Origin: Pararobbsia alpina | GTDB taxonomy: Bacteria; Pseudomonadota; Gammaproteobacteria; Burkholderiales; Burkholderiaceae | Direction of reading: 5' to 3' | DNA length: 64,000 bases | NCBI RefSeq assembly: GCF_902859895.1 | Contig: NZ_CADIKM010000005.1 | Coordinates: 186,001-250,000 of the forward strand | Part shown: positions 63,171 through 64,000 of the stretch, one piece after another | Layout of the letters: every line of letters starts with the position of its first letter | Numbering within the stretch: the stretch's first letter is position 1 | Program-made: the position numbers and the translations under genes | The notes under the pieces: model-generated | What the model saw: the letters and a program-made list of their open reading frames with translations, nothing else | What the model was told of the DNA's origin: nothing | The model's database searches: none

Positions 63171-64000
63171 ATGAACACGAACCGAATCGCGGACTCGTCC
63201 GCCCCCTTCCAGAACCTGGCATCCGTCGTCGCGCGGTTGCGCGAGTCGCGCGAGAGCATGCACAAGATCCGGCACCGCGGCCATGTTCGCGAGCTGCCGT
63301 CGCGGGTGGTCGTCAAGCAGGTCGTCGAGGCGCTCGCGGCCGTGCTGTTTCCCACCCACTACGGGCGAGCCGACCTGCACGACACCGACATCGATTTTTA
63401 CGTCGGCGACACCTTGTCCGGCGCGCTCGCTGCGTTGAGCGAGCAACTGCGCCGCGCGCTGATGTTCAGCGCGAACGAGGACCTGGTGCAGGACCCCGAG
63501 CTCCCCGCGAAGGCCCATGCGCTGACCGAACGCTTTGCCGAGGTGCTGCCGGATATCCGCGCGGTCCTTGTCAGCGATCTCCAGGCCGCCTATCAGGGGG
63601 ATCCGGCAGCGACGAGTATTTCCGAGGTGCTGCTGTGCTACCCGGGTTGCCTCGCGGTGATCCATCATCGGCTCGCCCATGCGCTCTATCGGCTCGGCGT
63701 GCCCTTGCTGCCTCGGCTGATAGCGGACATCGCGCATTCGGCGACGGGCATCGATATCCATCCGGCCGCGACGATCGGCGGTAGCTTCTTCATCGATCAT
63801 GGCACGGGCGTGGTGATCGGCGAGACGGCGATCATCGGTCACGGCGTGCGGCTCTACCAGGCCGTCACGCTTGGCGCAAAGCGTTTCCCATCGGAGGCGG
63901 ACGGTACCCTGACCAAGGGCGTTGCACGCCATCCAATCGTCGAGGACGATGTCGTGATCTATGCCGGCGCGACCATACTCGGGCGGATCACGATCGGCAA
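63171..64000 (+). CDS. epsC: EpsC/SrpH-type serine acetyltransferase, 3' end outside the window
   Basis: Serine O-acetyltransferase that continues beyond the end; about 276 codons are seen. The start is MNTNRIADSSAPFQNLASVV. The N-terminal helical domain is followed by DPAATSISEVLLCYPGCLAV IHHRLAHALYRLG and a left-handed beta-helix: GIDIHPAATIGGSFFIDHGT, GVVIGETAIIGHGVRLYQAV and GATILGRITIG. The catalytic His-Asp pair is in FIDHGTG. Length and the extra N-terminus place it in the longer EpsC group, distinct from CysE at 15116. Its neighbours are nucleoside genes, not sulfur genes. Confidence 0.9.
   Translation, partial: MNTNRIADSSAPFQNLASVVARLRESRESMHKIRHRGHVRELPSRVVVKQVVEALAAVLFPTHYGRADLHDTDIDFYVGDTLSGALAALSEQLRRALMFSANEDLVQDPELPAKAHALTERFAEVLPDIRAVLVSDLQAAYQGDPAATSISEVLLCYPGCLAVIHHRLAHALYRLGVPLLPRLIADIAHSATGIDIHPAATIGGSFFIDHGTGVVIGETAIIGHGVRLYQAVTLGAKRFPSEADGTLTKGVARHPIVEDDVVIYAGATILGRITIG

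Noticed and set aside
1-64000. CRISPR arrays, transposases and insertion sequences
   Set aside because: No repeat-spacer pattern with 25-40 base repeats and no transposase-like protein was seen; the only tandem arrays are the 6-base and 13-base ones.

Overview
The window is high-GC DNA with the gene content of a betaproteobacterium of the Burkholderia/Paraburkholderia group. The evidence is the order suhB/lplT - trmJ - cysE - lpxH - ppiB - ppiA - cysS - alkA - accA - tilS - lysC - tRNA-Ser, two small DUF4148-type secreted proteins, a Gram-negative trimeric porin and an AcnX dehydratase pair. The species cannot be fixed from sequence alone.

Region 1 (1-8.9 kb) is the end of a prophage or prophage remnant. 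It has an AlpA-like regulator, two coiled-coil proteins, a tape-measure-like protein with a C-terminal lysozyme-like domain, several small phage-type ORFs (one probably frameshifted), then a lower-GC accessory tail with two membrane proteins, one resembling SLATT/DUF4231 effectors. Between these lies a broken SRAP (YedK/HMCES-like) gene. A tRNA-like T-arm near 8861 may mark an old attachment boundary.

Region 2 (9.3-11.7 kb) is a leucine-rich-repeat protein with a C-terminal region like the NEL E3 ubiquitin ligase domain of type III effectors. The catalytic Cys seems to be missing.

Region 3 (11.7-25.9 kb) is conserved core: LplT, SuhB, TrmJ, CysE, LpxH, two cyclophilins, a TPR protein, then the compact co-directional run cysS-alkA-accA-tilS, lysC and tRNA-Ser(GCU) with a strong terminator.

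Region 4 (25.9-42.5 kb) is accessory metabolism and signalling. It holds a TPR/ATP-grasp-like protein, the Mn exporter MntP behind a clear yybP-ykoY riboswitch, a PAS-PAS hybrid histidine kinase, a PH-domain membrane protein, an enoyl-CoA hydratase/HIBYL-CoA hydrolase, an MFS transporter with two AcnX subunits (likely cis-3-hydroxyproline dehydratase), a chemotaxis receptor, a YdiJ-type FAD/Fe-S dehydrogenase and a porin.

Region 5 (43-57.2 kb) contains a GST with a ChrR-like bicupin, DoxX, small secreted proteins, an 11-copy hexanucleotide repeat, an OmpR-like protein with a degenerate receiver, a tandem pair of unknown paralogues, and an RND efflux operon preceded by a histidine kinase without an adjacent response regulator.

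Region 6 (57.4-64 kb) has an OpgC-like acyltransferase, a tannase/feruloyl-esterase-like lipoprotein, a NupC transporter with a nucleoside hydrolase (nucleoside uptake and cleavage), a 13-bp tandem repeat array and the 5' part of an EpsC-type serine acetyltransferase that runs off the end.
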